Assembly: GCA_003559095.1 (NCBI GenBank)
Contig: PWMW01000218.1
Location: forward strand, 1 to 39,367
Direction of reading: 5' to 3'
DNA length: 39,367 nt
Origin: Clostridiales bacterium
GTDB taxonomy: Bacteria > Bacillota > Limnochordia > Darwinibacteriales > B1SED10-159
Positions 24,011 through 33,814 of this stretch are shown here, in pieces. The notes under the pieces were generated by a model. It saw only the letters and a list, made by a program, of their open reading frames with translations. It did no database searches and had not been told where the DNA came from. Position numbers and translations under genes: made by a program. The stretch's first letter is position 1; every line of letters begins with the position of its first letter.

Positions 24011-24047
24011 GACTGCGCGGCGATTTTTCTTTACAGCGGAACGGGCA

Positions 24048-25115
24048 TCAGCCGAAGAGAGCTTGGGCAAACTCCTCCGCATCAAAGTCCTGCAGGTCAT
24101 GGTACTGTTCACCCACACCGATGAGCTTTACAGGAATATTCAGTTCCTGCATTACAGCCATGACAATTCCACCCTTGGCTGTGCCGTCCAGTTTTGTCAG
24201 CGCGATACCCGAAACAGGGACAGATTCGCTGAAAATCTTGGCCTGCGAAAGTGCATTTTGACCGGTGGTGGCATCCAGGACCAGGAGGATTTCATCGATG
24301 GGATGATCCAGTTCCCGCTGTAGGACCTTGTGAACCTTGCCCAGTTCCTTCATAAGATTGGTCTTTGTCTGCAGCCGACCGGCTGTGTCGAGAATCAGCA
24401 CGTCGGCGCTCCGAGCTTTGGCTGCTGCCAAAGCATCAAAGGCGACGGCTGCAGGATCGGCTCCTTCTTTGTGGGCAATAATGTCCACGCCCACGCGCTG
24501 GGCCCAGATCTCCAATTGATCAATGGCTGCAGCGCGGAATGTATCGCCAGCGCCCAGCAAAACCTGGGCACCTTCCTGCTTGAAGCGATAAGCCAGCTTG
24601 CCGATGGTTGTGGTCTTGCCGGCGCCATTAACACCTACGACCATGATGACAGCCGGGCGCTTTTCACTGACGTTCAGCGATGCTGCGTGGGTTCCCAACA
24701 GATCGGCAACCTCTTCCTGCAAGAGCCGCCGCAGTTCGCTGCCTTCTGTGATCTTTTCGCGCTTTACACGATCCCGTAACCGTTCCATGAGAGCTACTGT
24801 GGTCGGCATACCCACATCCGCCTGGATCAGAAGATCCTCCATATCTTCGAAAAGCTCTTCATCAACAGTGCGCCCTGTGACCAGTGCCTCCACCTTATCA
24901 GCCAAGCCCTGGCGGGTCTTAGAGAGGCCCGCCCGCAGCCGCTGGAACAGACTCCGTCCTTCGGCTTCGGGGTACGCTTCTGTGTGATCGGGTTCCGTCT
25001 CTGCTAGTGCAGGGTCTGCCGAGCGCTCTTCAGCGCTGACCTTGGATTCGGCGTCTGCGGCAGTTTGCTGTGTGTTGTCTTTGTCTTTGCGGCCAAATAG
25101 CTTCTTCCATACCAT
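24048..25115 (-). CDS. ftsY: Signal recognition particle receptor FtsY
   Basis: FtsY is the membrane-associated SRP receptor GTPase. The 355-residue protein has a short basic start ([14 protein letters not shown]), an acidic, low-complexity A-type region at about 15-55, an N domain, and a G domain with [53 protein letters not shown] and [13 protein letters not shown] at the end. The acidic A region is longer than in B. subtilis FtsY. ATG start with AAGGGGGCAG upstream, 13 bases after smc. Confidence 0.97.
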   Translation of the reverse strand: MVWKKLFGRKDKDNTQQTAADAESKVSAEERSADPALAETEPDHTEAYPEAEGRSLFQRLRAGLSKTRQGLADKVEALVTGRTVDEELFEDMEDLLIQADVGMPTTVALMERLRDRVKREKITEGSELRRLLQEEVADLLGTHAASLNVSEKRPAVIMVVGVNGAGKTTTIGKLAYRFKQEGAQVLLGAGDTFRAAAIDQLEIWAQRVGVDIIAHKEGADPAAVAFDALAAAKARSADVLILDTAGRLQTKTNLMKELGKVHKVLQRELDHPIDEILLVLDATTGQNALSQAKIFSESVPVSGIALTKLDGTAKGGIVMAVMQELNIPVKLIGVGEQYHDLQDFDAEEFAQALFG

Positions 25116-25128
25116 GTGGACTGCCCCC

Positions 25129-28100
25129 TTAGGCTAGTTTTACAGACATCAACTGCGATGCCGCGGTTTTTTCCATGGTAACGCCGTAGAGAACATCCGC
25201 TGCTTCCATAGTTCCTACGCGGTGCGTGATCACCAGGAACTGCGTATCTTGGGCAAACTCTTTCATCAGTTTTGAGAACCTCGCCAAGTTTGCATCATCC
25301 AGGGCAGCATCGATTTCATCCAGGACGCAAAATGGTGTTGGTTTCACACGGCGAATGGCGAAGAGCAGTGCGATGGCTGTCAGGGAACGTTCGCCCCCGG
25401 AAAGCAGCAGCAGATTGGTCAGCTTCTTGCCGGGTGGCTGCGCTACCACTTCCACGCCGGTCTCCAGCAGCTCTTCCGGTTCTGTGAGAACAAGGTCGGC
25501 CCGCCCACCTTGGAAGAGTTGGGCAAAGATGGCCTGGAACTCCCGGCGCACCCTGCGGAACGTTTCCGAGAATCGTTGTTCCGACGTCTGATCCATTTCT
25601 TGGATAACGTCATGAAGTGTTTGGCGGGCATCCTGCAGATCCTCATACTGCGCTGTCAGAAAGGTCTGCCGCTGCACAAGCTCCTCATACTCTTCAATAG
25701 CCGCCGGGTTGACCATACCTAGGCCTTTGACTTCCCGCCGCAGCCGCTCCAGTTCTTGGGACAGTTTGCCGGCGGGGCGCTGTACATCCCGTTGAAGCAG
25801 GGCCGCAGGATCACAGTCTCGCTGGGCCACCTCTTCTGCGATCTGCTGCAGTTCCATTTCGACACTGCGCTCCTCGATTTCTAGACCATGAATGGCCTTT
25901 TCTGCTTGGTTGAGCTGTCGCTGCACCTGTTTTTCTTTGGTTCGTTGGCTTTGAACCGTGCTCTGCAGCTGTCCTCGTTCGTCCCGCAGCTGGCGCAGCT
26001 GTTGCTCCATATCCTTCTGCTTTACCTGACTTTGCTGCACTGATGCGTCCAGTGCCTGCAGTTCATCTTGGAGTTCTTGATGGCGTCGTTCGATGGCGTC
26101 ACAACGTTCCCGATAACCGGCAGCGGCTGCGCTCACCTTTTCCAAGGCGGTCTTGGCCTGCTGCAGCTGTTCTTCCGCCTGCTTCTTTAAGCCTAACGCC
26201 TCAGCGTGCTCAACTTTGGCCGCGGTCAGTCCATCTTGATGACGTTCCAGCCCTTGGCTGAGCTGCTTTAAGTCCACTTCTTGTTTTTGGATGGAACTGC
26301 GCTGTGCATCTTCAGCGGCGTGCATTTCTGCAACGGCAGTGGTGGCATCTGCTTGGCTATGGCTCAGTCCTTGGATTTCCTCGACGAGCTCTTGTTCTGT
26401 CTTGGCTGCATGTTCGCCTGCAGTTTGGAGCTTTGCCAAGCGCTGTTCGGCTTGGTCCAGCTGCATCTGCACCCGTTCTTGTTCGGAACGTTGGGCGCGC
26501 GCTTCATCGCGCAGGTCCTCCACAGCCTGGACTGAACTTTGTTCCAGCTGGCGCCGACGCCCGAGAAGCTCCTTAGAAGCGGTTAGTTCTGCGCGTTGTT
26601 CTTCCTCCCGGTGCTGCAGCTGGGCAATTTCGTTCTTGCGGTTCAAGACTCCGCTGCTGCGGCCTTTCATGCTGCCACCGGTCATGGCTCCCGAGGGGGC
26701 GATGACATCCCCTTCCTTGGTAACAATGCGTCCAAAGGATGGCAGCTGCTTCTGCAGCGCCAGGGCATCATCTAGGGTTTCGGTGAGAACCACGCGCCCC
26801 AATACAGAAGCTACGGCGCTGCGGCACCCAGCATCCACCGCGATCAGGTCCATGGCCGGGCCCACCACGCCGGATTCCGCCCAATAGCGTTGGTAACTGT
26901 CCGGAAACGACTGTTCCTTCATGGAGTCGATGGGCAGGAAGGTGGCACGACCGGCCTTCTTGTCTTTCAACCATTGGATAGCCAGCTGTGCATGGCGCCG
27001 CTGGGGTACCAATACGTGCCCCACAGCCGAGCCCAAGGCAATCTCGATGGCAGTCTCCCACCCCGGCGGTACGGTAATGACGTCAGCAATGGTACCGATC
27101 ATTGAAATTCCCTCTGGCTGCGCCTTCATCAGCTGACGAACACTGTACTGCAGACCTTCGTAGTTGGCCTCGAGACCCTCCAGCGCCTGCCGCCGGGATT
27201 CTAGTTTGCCCACAGAGTCTTCCAGCTGCTGGCACCGCTTTTGTGCCTGCTCCCGCTCTTGGACCCCAGCGTTCGCTGCCGCTGCCGCTTCTTTACCACG
27301 GTTCTCCAACTGTGCCCAAACCTGCTGCAGTTTTTGGTGCTGCTCTTTCAGTGCTCGAACCTCAGCTGTGACATCCTGTTGTTCCTGCTTGTTGGCATCC
27401 AGCGCTGCCTGCACCTGCACTCGCTGAGCTTCGAGAGACTGGTGGCGCTGTTCATAGTCGCGCACCTGGTTGCGCTGTTCCGCAAGGCTGCGCATGGCTT
27501 CGAAGAAGGCCTCTTTGGCGTCTTCTAGTTGCTGCTCGAGAACATCCCGTTGGCGACGCATGGACTTGGTGGTGTATTCTAGATCCTCCAGCTTGGTTAG
27601 GGATTCTTGACAAACTGCAGCCCGTTGCTGCAGCGTCTCGGTGCGTATCGCCAGCAGCTGCTGCCATTCGTTGTACTCCTCTTCACTGCCGCGCAGTTCT
27701 TCCTGGAGCTGCTGCAGCTGCTGTTGGCCGTGGGTCAGACGTTCACGATTGAGATCCCGCTGGCCCGCCAGCTCCTGCAGCTCCTGTTGGGCAGCCATGA
27801 GGTGTTCCTGCTGTTGATCAATGGTTGCTTCCAGCTGTGAAAGACGCTCCTGGTATTCTGTGGTACGGCTCTCAATGGCCGTCATTTGTTCCGCCAGACG
27901 ATTGTGTTGTTGGCGGTGGGTGCGCAGCTGCGCCGATTGCTCTTGGCGAGCTCCGTCCAAATCCCGCAAACGGAGGCTGTAGTGGTCCAGCTCCACTTCC
28001 AAGAGATTCGCTGCCAGCTGATTATACGTACGGGTTTTGGCTGCTTCCTTCTGCAGCGGGCCAACGCGCTGTTGGATTTCGTGAAGAATATCGCTGATTC

Positions 28101-28668
28101 GTTCGGCATCGTGATCCACCCGTTCCAACTTGCGCAGGGCCTCTTCTTTCCGGGTGCGGTATTTGATAATCCCGGCTGTCTCTTCGAGAAGAGCCCGTCG
28201 ATCCTGGGAGCGGGCACTGAGCACAGTATCGATCTGACCTTGACTAATAATGGCGTGTCCCTCGCGACCAAGGCCTGTATCCGTGAAGAGATCGTGAATA
28301 TCCTTGAGACGACAGGGAGACTTATTGATCAAGAACTGGCTTTCGCCGCTGCGATAGACGCGGCGGGAGATGGTGATCTCGTTATACTCCAAAGGGAGGA
28401 ACTGATCGCTGTTGTCCAGTGTCAGATGGACTTCGGCCATACCTAACGGTTTTTTGCCATCGGAACCGGCAAAGATCACATCTTCCATCTTAGTGCTCCG
28501 CAGTGTCCGGGCACTCTGCTCCCCGAGAACCCAACGAACGGCGTCCGAGATATTACTTTTGCCACTGCCATTAGGGCCTACGATGGCGGTGATGCCTTCT
28601 GTGAAGTCCAACTTCACCTTGCTGGCAAAGGACTTAAAGCCCAGTAGTTCCAACTGCTTAAGGCGCAT
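25129..28668 (-). CDS. smc: Chromosome segregation protein SMC
   Basis: SMC is the condensin ATPase that organises and segregates the chromosome with ScpA and ScpB. The 1179-residue product has Walker A near 32-40 (GPNGSGKSN), long glutamine- and leucine-rich coiled coils at about 170-510 and 660-1000, a hinge between them (ALGSAVGHVLVPQRRHAQ, then GAMTGGSMKG), and the C-terminal head with signature LLLLSGGERSLTAIAL and Walker B FCVLDEIDAALDD. Length is typical. ATG start with CGGAGGATCGTCC upstream. It follows an rnc terminator and a TGGTAAAAT extended -10 element, so it heads an smc-ftsY unit. Confidence 0.98.
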   Translation of the reverse strand: MRLKQLELLGFKSFASKVKLDFTEGITAIVGPNGSGKSNISDAVRWVLGEQSARTLRSTKMEDVIFAGSDGKKPLGMAEVHLTLDNSDQFLPLEYNEITISRRVYRSGESQFLINKSPCRLKDIHDLFTDTGLGREGHAIISQGQIDTVLSARSQDRRALLEETAGIIKYRTRKEEALRKLERVDHDAERISDILHEIQQRVGPLQKEAAKTRTYNQLAANLLEVELDHYSLRLRDLDGARQEQSAQLRTHRQQHNRLAEQMTAIESRTTEYQERLSQLEATIDQQQEHLMAAQQELQELAGQRDLNRERLTHGQQQLQQLQEELRGSEEEYNEWQQLLAIRTETLQQRAAVCQESLTKLEDLEYTTKSMRRQRDVLEQQLEDAKEAFFEAMRSLAEQRNQVRDYEQRHQSLEAQRVQVQAALDANKQEQQDVTAEVRALKEQHQKLQQVWAQLENRGKEAAAAANAGVQEREQAQKRCQQLEDSVGKLESRRQALEGLEANYEGLQYSVRQLMKAQPEGISMIGTIADVITVPPGWETAIEIALGSAVGHVLVPQRRHAQLAIQWLKDKKAGRATFLPIDSMKEQSFPDSYQRYWAESGVVGPAMDLIAVDAGCRSAVASVLGRVVLTETLDDALALQKQLPSFGRIVTKEGDVIAPSGAMTGGSMKGRSSGVLNRKNEIAQLQHREEEQRAELTASKELLGRRRQLEQSSVQAVEDLRDEARAQRSEQERVQMQLDQAEQRLAKLQTAGEHAAKTEQELVEEIQGLSHSQADATTAVAEMHAAEDAQRSSIQKQEVDLKQLSQGLERHQDGLTAAKVEHAEALGLKKQAEEQLQQAKTALEKVSAAAAGYRERCDAIERRHQELQDELQALDASVQQSQVKQKDMEQQLRQLRDERGQLQSTVQSQRTKEKQVQRQLNQAEKAIHGLEIEERSVEMELQQIAEEVAQRDCDPAALLQRDVQRPAGKLSQELERLRREVKGLGMVNPAAIEEYEELVQRQTFLTAQYEDLQDARQTLHDVIQEMDQTSEQRFSETFRRVRREFQAIFAQLFQGGRADLVLTEPEELLETGVEVVAQPPGKKLTNLLLLSGGERSLTAIALLFAIRRVKPTPFCVLDEIDAALDDANLARFSKLMKEFAQDTQFLVITHRVGTMEAADVLYGVTMEKTAASQLMSVKLA

Positions 28669-28707
28669 GGACGATCCTCCGTTTCCCGTGGGTGCTTGTT
28701 CAGATGT

Positions 28708-28716
28708 ATTTTACCA
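28708..28716 (-). promoter_or_regulatory. Extended -10 promoter for smc-ftsY
   Basis: The minus strand reads TGGTAAAAT, 40 bases before the smc start. The -35 region 17-18 bases upstream (TTCTCT/TTTCTC) is poor, so recognition would depend on the TGN extension. Confidence 0.5.
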
Positions 28717-28801
28717 CAAACCGCAAGGAAAGAGAAACACATCAATCTGCCGCCCCTACCTTTCGCCGCGACGGTGCGGCAGGCATGACGACGCGAGTAC
28801 G

Positions 28802-28835
28802 AAAAAGCACGGCCCCGAGAATGGGCAGGCCGTGC
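28802..28835 (-). terminator. Rho-independent terminator after rnc
   Basis: On the minus strand GCACGGCC and GGCCGTGC form a perfect eight-pair stem with a 13-base loop, followed by TTTTT. It lies about 55 bases after the rnc stop and closes the fab-rnc operon. Confidence 0.8.
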
Positions 28836-28889
28836 CTGGCACGATTCTGTAATGGATCCCGCACCCAGCATCTCGAACCGTTCCTATGT

Positions 28890-29591
28890 CTACGATCCAG
28901 ATATGGAAGGAGACGTCACTTCTAAATTAGCTAGCGCCTTGCGGGCTGCTTCCTGGGCTGCTTCCTTTTTGCTGCGTCCCCTTCCACGGCCCAACACCTG
29001 GCCACGAAAACAGACATCCACCTCGAACGTCTTGTCATGGTCGGGGCCAATCTCTTTGGCCAAATGATAGAGGGGAGTTTCCTGGCTAATCTGCTGTAAA
29101 TGCTCCTGGAGGGCGCTTTTGGCATCCACTAATGCCAGCTCTCGCTCCTGCCAAGAGGGCAGCAGCTGCAGAATAACAGGCCGGATCGTATCCAGATTCG
29201 AGTCCAAATACATAGCGCCGATGACAGCTTCCACGGTGTCACACAGCAGCGAATCCCGCTGTCGAGCTCCCGTCCGCTCTTCGCCTTTGCCGACCCGCAG
29301 GCATCGATCCAACCCCAGCTTACGGGCTAGTTCCGCCAACGGGGGCTGACTTACCAAGAGGGCACGGATCTTGGCCAACTGTCCTTCCCTCAGCCCTGGG
29401 TACTGCTGAAACAAGTGATCGCTTACTACCAGCTGCAGAACTGCATCACCGAGGAATTCCAACCGTTCGTTGTTACCGCTGGGGTTGTGAGCCGAGCTTT
29501 TGTGGGTCAGTGCCAGCTGCAGCAGGGATACATCCTGAAAATGGTATCCCAATGCAGCCTGCAGATTCACCAAAGCACGCTTTGCTCTCAT
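28890..29591 (-). CDS. rnc: Ribonuclease III
   Basis: RNase III cuts double-stranded RNA, including rRNA precursors. The 233-residue product has the catalytic signature [11 protein letters not shown] at 42-52, the acids Asp118 and Glu121 ([15 protein letters not shown]), and a C-terminal double-stranded RNA-binding domain ([42 protein letters not shown]). I take the ATG at 29589-29591, which overlaps the fabF stop (ATGA) and has GGGAGAACC upstream. Upstream in-frame codons lie inside fabF and lack a site. The order fab-acp-rnc-smc is the Bacillus arrangement. Confidence 0.97.
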   Translation of the reverse strand: MRAKRALVNLQAALGYHFQDVSLLQLALTHKSSAHNPSGNNERLEFLGDAVLQLVVSDHLFQQYPGLREGQLAKIRALLVSQPPLAELARKLGLDRCLRVGKGEERTGARQRDSLLCDTVEAVIGAMYLDSNLDTIRPVILQLLPSWQERELALVDAKSALQEHLQQISQETPLYHLAKEIGPDHDKTFEVDVCFRGQVLGRGRGRSKKEAAQEAARKALANLEVTSPSISGS

Positions 29592-30826
29592 TGGTTCTCC
29601 CACCGTTGAAATACCAAAACCCCATTGTGGCCTCCAAAACCGAATGAGTTGGACATAGCTGCGTTGAATGTCGTTTGACGACTGCTGTTGGGCACGTAGT
29701 CCAGGGGACATTCCGGATCCGGAGTCTCGTAATTGTACGTCCCCGGGATAATTTGGTACTTAAGGCTGTACACTGTGATGGCAGCCTCCACAGCACCAGC
29801 GGCGCCCAAGAGATGGCCTGTCAACGACTTCGTGGAACTGACGGGCACATGGTCAGCATTGCTGCCGAACACAGCTGCGATGGCCTGACTCTCGAATTTG
29901 TCGTTATACTCCGTGGATGTACCGTGAGCGTTGATGTACCCAATGTCGTTAGGTGTCAAACCAGCGTCGCGAATAGCGGCTTTCATAGCCCGCTGGGCGC
30001 CTTCGCCTTCCGGAGCCGGCGATGTAATGTGGTAGGCATCGGCGGAAGAGCCGTAACCGACGATCTCCGCAAGGATATTCGCACCGCGTTCCAACGCGGA
30101 GTCCAGGCTTTCGAGCATCAGCACACAGGCTCCTTCACCCATGACAAACCCGTCACGATCTTTGTCAAACGGGCGGCTGGCCCGCTGCGGCTCATCGTTA
30201 CGTGTGGACAAAGCTCGGGCCGCGGTGAAGCCAGCCATACCCAACGGCGAGACGGCAGCCTCAGCGCCCCCTGCCAGCATGGCATCGGCGTCGCCCCGGG
30301 CTATGATGCGGAAGGCATCACCGATGGAGTGTGTGCCCGTGGCACAGGCCGTGACTGAACAGGAATTAGGGCCTTTGGCTCCAGTCTGAATGGAGATCTG
30401 CCCGCTGGCCATGTCTGGAATCAGCATCGGGACAAAAAACGGACTGATACGGCTGGGGCCTTTTTCACTCAGCACTTTTGCCTGCTGCTCGATGGTCTGG
30501 ATGCCACCAATCCCTGATCCTACGATGACACCTACCCGTTCTGACCGCTCCGCCATGGGAAATCCGGACGTGTCCACTGCTTGTCGGGCTGCTGCTACAG
30601 CCAGCTGACAGAATCTATCCATGCGCCGGGCATCTTTGCGATCCATATAGTCGCCCGGGGTAAAGTCTTTAATTTCAGCACCAATCTTGACCGGAAAGTC
30701 TCCCGTGTCGAAACTGGTAATGTAGTCAATGCCGGATGTACCCTGCAGAAGATTCTTCCACAACGCATCCATTTCACCTAAGGATGTGATACAGCCCACA
30801 CCCGTAATAACAACTCGTCGGTTCAA
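29588..30826 (-). CDS. fabF: Beta-ketoacyl-ACP synthase II (FabF)
   Basis: FabF condenses malonyl-ACP with acyl-ACP in fatty acid elongation. The 412-residue protein has the Cys-His-His triad: Cys161 ([16 protein letters not shown]), His301 ([12 protein letters not shown]) and His338 ([15 protein letters not shown]). Starts [11 protein letters not shown] at a TTG with AGAGGTGA six bases upstream, and no in-frame ATG gives a complete N-terminus. It is separated from acpP by a 105-base gap holding a terminator-like hairpin, so its expression is probably lower than that of acpP. Confidence 0.97.
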   Translation of the reverse strand: MNRRVVITGVGCITSLGEMDALWKNLLQGTSGIDYITSFDTGDFPVKIGAEIKDFTPGDYMDRKDARRMDRFCQLAVAAARQAVDTSGFPMAERSERVGVIVGSGIGGIQTIEQQAKVLSEKGPSRISPFFVPMLIPDMASGQISIQTGAKGPNSCSVTACATGTHSIGDAFRIIARGDADAMLAGGAEAAVSPLGMAGFTAARALSTRNDEPQRASRPFDKDRDGFVMGEGACVLMLESLDSALERGANILAEIVGYGSSADAYHITSPAPEGEGAQRAMKAAIRDAGLTPNDIGYINAHGTSTEYNDKFESQAIAAVFGSNADHVPVSSTKSLTGHLLGAAGAVEAAITVYSLKYQIIPGTYNYETPDPECPLDYVPNSSRQTTFNAAMSNSFGFGGHNGVLVFQRWENQ

Positions 30827-30847
30827 CCTAGTTCACCTCTCATTTCG

Positions 30848-30878
30848 AAAAAAGGAAGTCCTCGAATCAAGGACTTCC
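30848..30878 (-). terminator. Terminator or attenuator between acpP and fabF
   Basis: On the minus strand GGAAGTCCT, loop TGATTCG, AGGACTTCC is a perfect nine-pair stem followed by six T. No new promoter is obvious between it and fabF, so it probably acts as a partial terminator inside the operon. The rest of the gap (30879-30931) contains the palindrome CCGCTGCAGCGG at 30890-30901. Confidence 0.85.
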
Positions 30879-30931
30879 CCACTGTGCTGCCGCTGCAGCG
30901 GTTCACCCAGACATTCGCTAAGCCAAACCGA

Positions 30932-31165
30932 TTATTCGCTCTGGGCAGCAATGTAATCCACAGCATCCTTAACTGTGGCAATCTTTTCAGCATCCTCGTC
31001 AGGGATGGACAGATCAAATTCTTCTTCAAAAGCCATAACCAGCTCCACCACATCCAGCGAGTCGGCACCCAGATCCTCCACGAAGGAAGCTTCCAACGTG
31101 ACCTCATCAGGGTCTACACCCAGCTGTTCCACAATGATCTCTTTCACTTTGTCCATTAATTCCAC
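30932..31165 (-). CDS. acpP: Acyl carrier protein
   Basis: ACP carries growing acyl chains on a phosphopantetheine arm. The 77-residue protein shows the attachment serine Ser36 in [14 protein letters not shown] and the helical, acidic pattern of the family, with [11 protein letters not shown] at the start and [13 protein letters not shown] at the end. I place the start at GTG 31163-31165, eight bases after AAGGAGG. A GTG at 31172-31174 with its own AGGAGG seven bases upstream would add three residues (MTA). Both are credible. It lies directly after fabG. Confidence 0.97.
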   Translation of the reverse strand: MELMDKVKEIIVEQLGVDPDEVTLEASFVEDLGADSLDVVELVMAFEEEFDLSIPDEDAEKIATVKDAVDYIAAQSE

Positions 31166-31193
31166 GGCAGTCACCTCCTTGCCTCCTGCTTGA

Positions 31194-31919
31194 TTATATT
31201 AACAAACCGCCATTGACGTGAATGGTCTGGCCTGTAATATAGCGACTATCATCAGAAGCTAAAAACACCACAGCTCCAGCCACATCCTCAGGCTTGCCGG
31301 TATTCCCCAAAGGAATCTGCGAACGAATCTGCTCGGTCTGCTGTTCCGTCAAGGCCGCAGTCATATCCGTGTCGATGTACCCGGGAGCGATGGCATTGAC
31401 CAAGATGCCGCGGCTGGCTGTCTCTCTGGCCAATGCCTTTGTGAAGCCAACCAATCCTGCTTTCGCAGCTGCATAGTTGGTCTGCCCGGCACTGCCCGCA
31501 AAACCGACCACCGAAGAAATATTGATAATTCGCCCACTGCGCTGCTTCATCATGGGACGCACAACCGCCTGGGAAACATGAAAGGCACCAGTGAGGTTAA
31601 CGTCGAGCACCTGCTGCCAATCCTCCTCGGACATTCTCATGAGCAGGCCATCCCGAGTAATCCCGGCGTTGTTCACAACGATGTCGATGCGACCCCATTG
31701 GCTGACCAAGGATTGGACCATGGTTCTGACGCTGTCGCGGTCTGCAACATCCGCAGCAAAACACACAAAACCATATTCTTCCTGCAGCTCTTGCAGCAGA
31801 GATTCATTGCGGCCGCAGATAGCCACCTGCGCGCCTTCCGCTGCCAGCCGCAGTGCAACGGCGCGGCCAATGCCCCGAGTGGCGCCGGTTACCAACGCTG
31901 TCTTACCCTGCAGTATCAT
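31194..31919 (-). CDS. fabG: 3-oxoacyl-ACP reductase FabG
   Basis: FabG performs the first NADPH-dependent reduction of each elongation cycle. The 241 residues form a short-chain dehydrogenase: cofactor motif TGATRGIG at 11-18, NNAG at 83-86, and the catalytic Ser136, Tyr149 and Lys153 ([23 protein letters not shown]). The ATG at 31917-31919 has AAAGGGG upstream. An upstream in-frame extension of 49 codons lies within fabD and is not credible. It ends HVNGGLLI, a typical FabG end. Confidence 0.97.
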   Translation of the reverse strand: MILQGKTALVTGATRGIGRAVALRLAAEGAQVAICGRNESLLQELQEEYGFVCFAADVADRDSVRTMVQSLVSQWGRIDIVVNNAGITRDGLLMRMSEEDWQQVLDVNLTGAFHVSQAVVRPMMKQRSGRIINISSVVGFAGSAGQTNYAAAKAGLVGFTKALARETASRGILVNAIAPGYIDTDMTAALTEQQTEQIRSQIPLGNTGKPEDVAGAVVFLASDDSRYITGQTIHVNGGLLI

Positions 31920-31939
31920 GCTACTACAACCCCTTTGCC

Positions 31940-32815
31940 TTATGCAAGACTTATTTTGAGCCCTTTGACGATTCGTTTGCTGAAGGAACTTACCACAGGA
32001 TGGTTTCCAAACTCCACTAACGTATCGGCCCCCAGGGCATGCGCTGCCGCCACAGCTTCCGTCCACCGTACCGGCGATGTCAGCTGGGCCACCAGCTCGT
32101 CCTTGACCTGTTCGGCAGTGGTCAATGGGACTGCCGTGGCGTTGGCAATGAGCGGCGCCTGCGGAGCAGCGAACTTCAGTTCATCAAGGTACGAGCGCAG
32201 TTCCGCTGCGGCTGGTCCCATGAGTACCGAGTGGAAGGGCCCCGAGACCTGCAGTGGCACCACCCGGCGCGCTCCCGCATCCTGGGCCAACTGTTCAGCC
32301 TGCTTCAGTGCGGTTAGCTGTCCGCTGAGAACGATCTGCCCCGGCCCGTTAAAGTTGGCGGCTTGCACCCATCCGAACTCACGGCTTGTTTCGCAGACGG
32401 CTTCCACTTGCTCTGCATCCAATCCGAGAATGGCCAGCATGCCACCGCCTTCTGGGTAAGCTTCACTCATCAGTTGCCCGCGCCGCTGCGCCAATTTGAC
32501 GCCATCGCCGAAGCTGAAGCAGCCAGCTGCCGCGGCCGCGGTCACCTCACCGAGACTGTGCCCGAGAAAACAGCAGGGGTGCCCGTGAGAATCCTGGCGC
32601 AGAGACCAAAGAGCGTACGTGACTGCGAAGATCAGCGGCTGCGAATACTGTGTATCCTGGAGCCGTTCTTCGGGCCCTGTCTGGGCCAATGCGGTCACAT
32701 CGTAGCCGAGAATTCCAGAAGCTTCCTGCAGCAGAGACACTGCCGGTGACTGCAGCAGCGTCGCTGCCATGCCAAGCTTTTGCGCACCTTGACCGGGAAA
32801 GACGGCAGCATACAC
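31940..32815 (-). CDS. fabD: Malonyl-CoA:ACP transacylase FabD
   Basis: FabD loads malonyl units onto ACP. The 291-residue product has FPGQGAQ at 6-12, the nucleophile Ser87 in LGHSLGEVTAAAAAG, and His195 in SGPFHSVLM. The GTG start shares its first base with the fabH stop (TAGTG), with GAGGTGAGG upstream, so it is translationally coupled to fabH. Length and motifs are ordinary. Confidence 0.96.
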   Translation of the reverse strand: MYAAVFPGQGAQKLGMAATLLQSPAVSLLQEASGILGYDVTALAQTGPEERLQDTQYSQPLIFAVTYALWSLRQDSHGHPCCFLGHSLGEVTAAAAAGCFSFGDGVKLAQRRGQLMSEAYPEGGGMLAILGLDAEQVEAVCETSREFGWVQAANFNGPGQIVLSGQLTALKQAEQLAQDAGARRVVPLQVSGPFHSVLMGPAAAELRSYLDELKFAAPQAPLIANATAVPLTTAEQVKDELVAQLTSPVRWTEAVAAAHALGADTLVEFGNHPVVSSFSKRIVKGLKISLA

Positions 32816-33813
32816 TAGACCTCACCTCGTCCCCAGCGCAGTACCATGGAGCCCCATGTCAAACCGGCCCCAAACCCTACCATCAACAAATAGTCACCGT
32901 CATGTAGACGTCCGGCTTCATCCAACTCGGCCAATGCCAGACCGATGCTGGCGGCCGAAGTATTGCCGTAGCGGTTCACATTGATGTACAAATGTTCATC
33001 ATCAATCCCCAGTTTGGCAGCGGATGCCTTGATAATCCGGACATTGGCTTGATGCGGAATGAACCAGCGAATATCTTCATGATGCATGCCCGCCTTTTCC
33101 AAAACGCGCTTGGTGGAATCACTCATGATGCGCACGGCGAACTTGAACACATCATTGCCCGCCATCCGCAGATAATGCTGTTTGGCCGTGACCGTCTCGT
33201 GGGAAGCCGGCAGACGGGATCCTCCCGCCGGCAGGTAAAGATGGTACCCGCCAGAGCCATCCGACCCGAGTTCAGAGGCTATGACTCCGTGGCCTGCAGC
33301 CACAGGCCCCATAACGGCTGCTGCTGCACCATCGCCGAACAGAACGCACGTGGAACGATCGGTGTAGTCCGTAATGCGGCTCAGCACATCCACGCCAATA
33401 ACCAGGACACGGGAGCGGCCACCTTTGACCAAACTAGCCCCCACGTCCAAACCGTAAACGAAGCCTGAACATCCGGCAGAGAGGTCGAAGGCAGCGGCCT
33501 GCTTGGCACCGAGGCCGTCTTGGACCAGACACGCCGTGGCTGGAAACGCCATATCCGGCGAAATCGTAGCCACCACAATCATGTCCAACTCCGATGCATC
33601 CACACCGGCTGCCACCAGAGCTTTCTTGGCTGCAGCCAACGCCAGGTCAGAAGCGGCCGTGTCAGAATCGGCAATGCGCCGTTCTTCAATGCCTGTGCGG
33701 CTGCGAATCCATTCATCGGAGGTTTCAACCATCTGTTCCAGATCTTGATTGGTCAGTATGCGATCCGGTACTGCGTAACCTACACCCCAGATACCGGCCT
33801 GTGTTTCCGTCAA
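32815..33813 (-). CDS. fabH: Beta-ketoacyl-ACP synthase III (FabH)
   Basis: FabH starts fatty acid synthesis by condensing a short acyl-CoA primer with malonyl-ACP. The 332-residue protein has the Cys-His-Asn triad at 115, 254 and 284 (LSAGCSGFVYG, FIPHQANVRI, NRYGNTSAASIG). I choose the TTG at 33811-33813 (MTETQAGIWGVGYAVP): GGTGAT lies four bases upstream and the plsX stop is one base away. GTG 33822 and TTG 33840 would add up to nine residues without a good site. Presence of fabH within the plsX-fabD operon differs from B. subtilis, where it is elsewhere. Confidence 0.96.
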   Translation of the reverse strand: MTETQAGIWGVGYAVPDRILTNQDLEQMVETSDEWIRSRTGIEERRIADSDTAASDLALAAAKKALVAAGVDASELDMIVVATISPDMAFPATACLVQDGLGAKQAAAFDLSAGCSGFVYGLDVGASLVKGGRSRVLVIGVDVLSRITDYTDRSTCVLFGDGAAAAVMGPVAAGHGVIASELGSDGSGGYHLYLPAGGSRLPASHETVTAKQHYLRMAGNDVFKFAVRIMSDSTKRVLEKAGMHHEDIRWFIPHQANVRIIKASAAKLGIDDEHLYINVNRYGNTSAASIGLALAELDEAGRLHDGDYLLMVGFGAGLTWGSMVLRWGRGEV

Positions 33814-33814
33814 A

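Noticed and set aside
29675-30358. 227-residue plus-strand open frame antisense to fabF
   Set aside because: Shadow frame of FabF, whose catalytic residues are all present on the other strand.
31578-32459. 293-residue plus-strand open frame across fabG and fabD
   Set aside because: It spans two certain minus-strand genes, lacks a ribosome site and shows no domain pattern.
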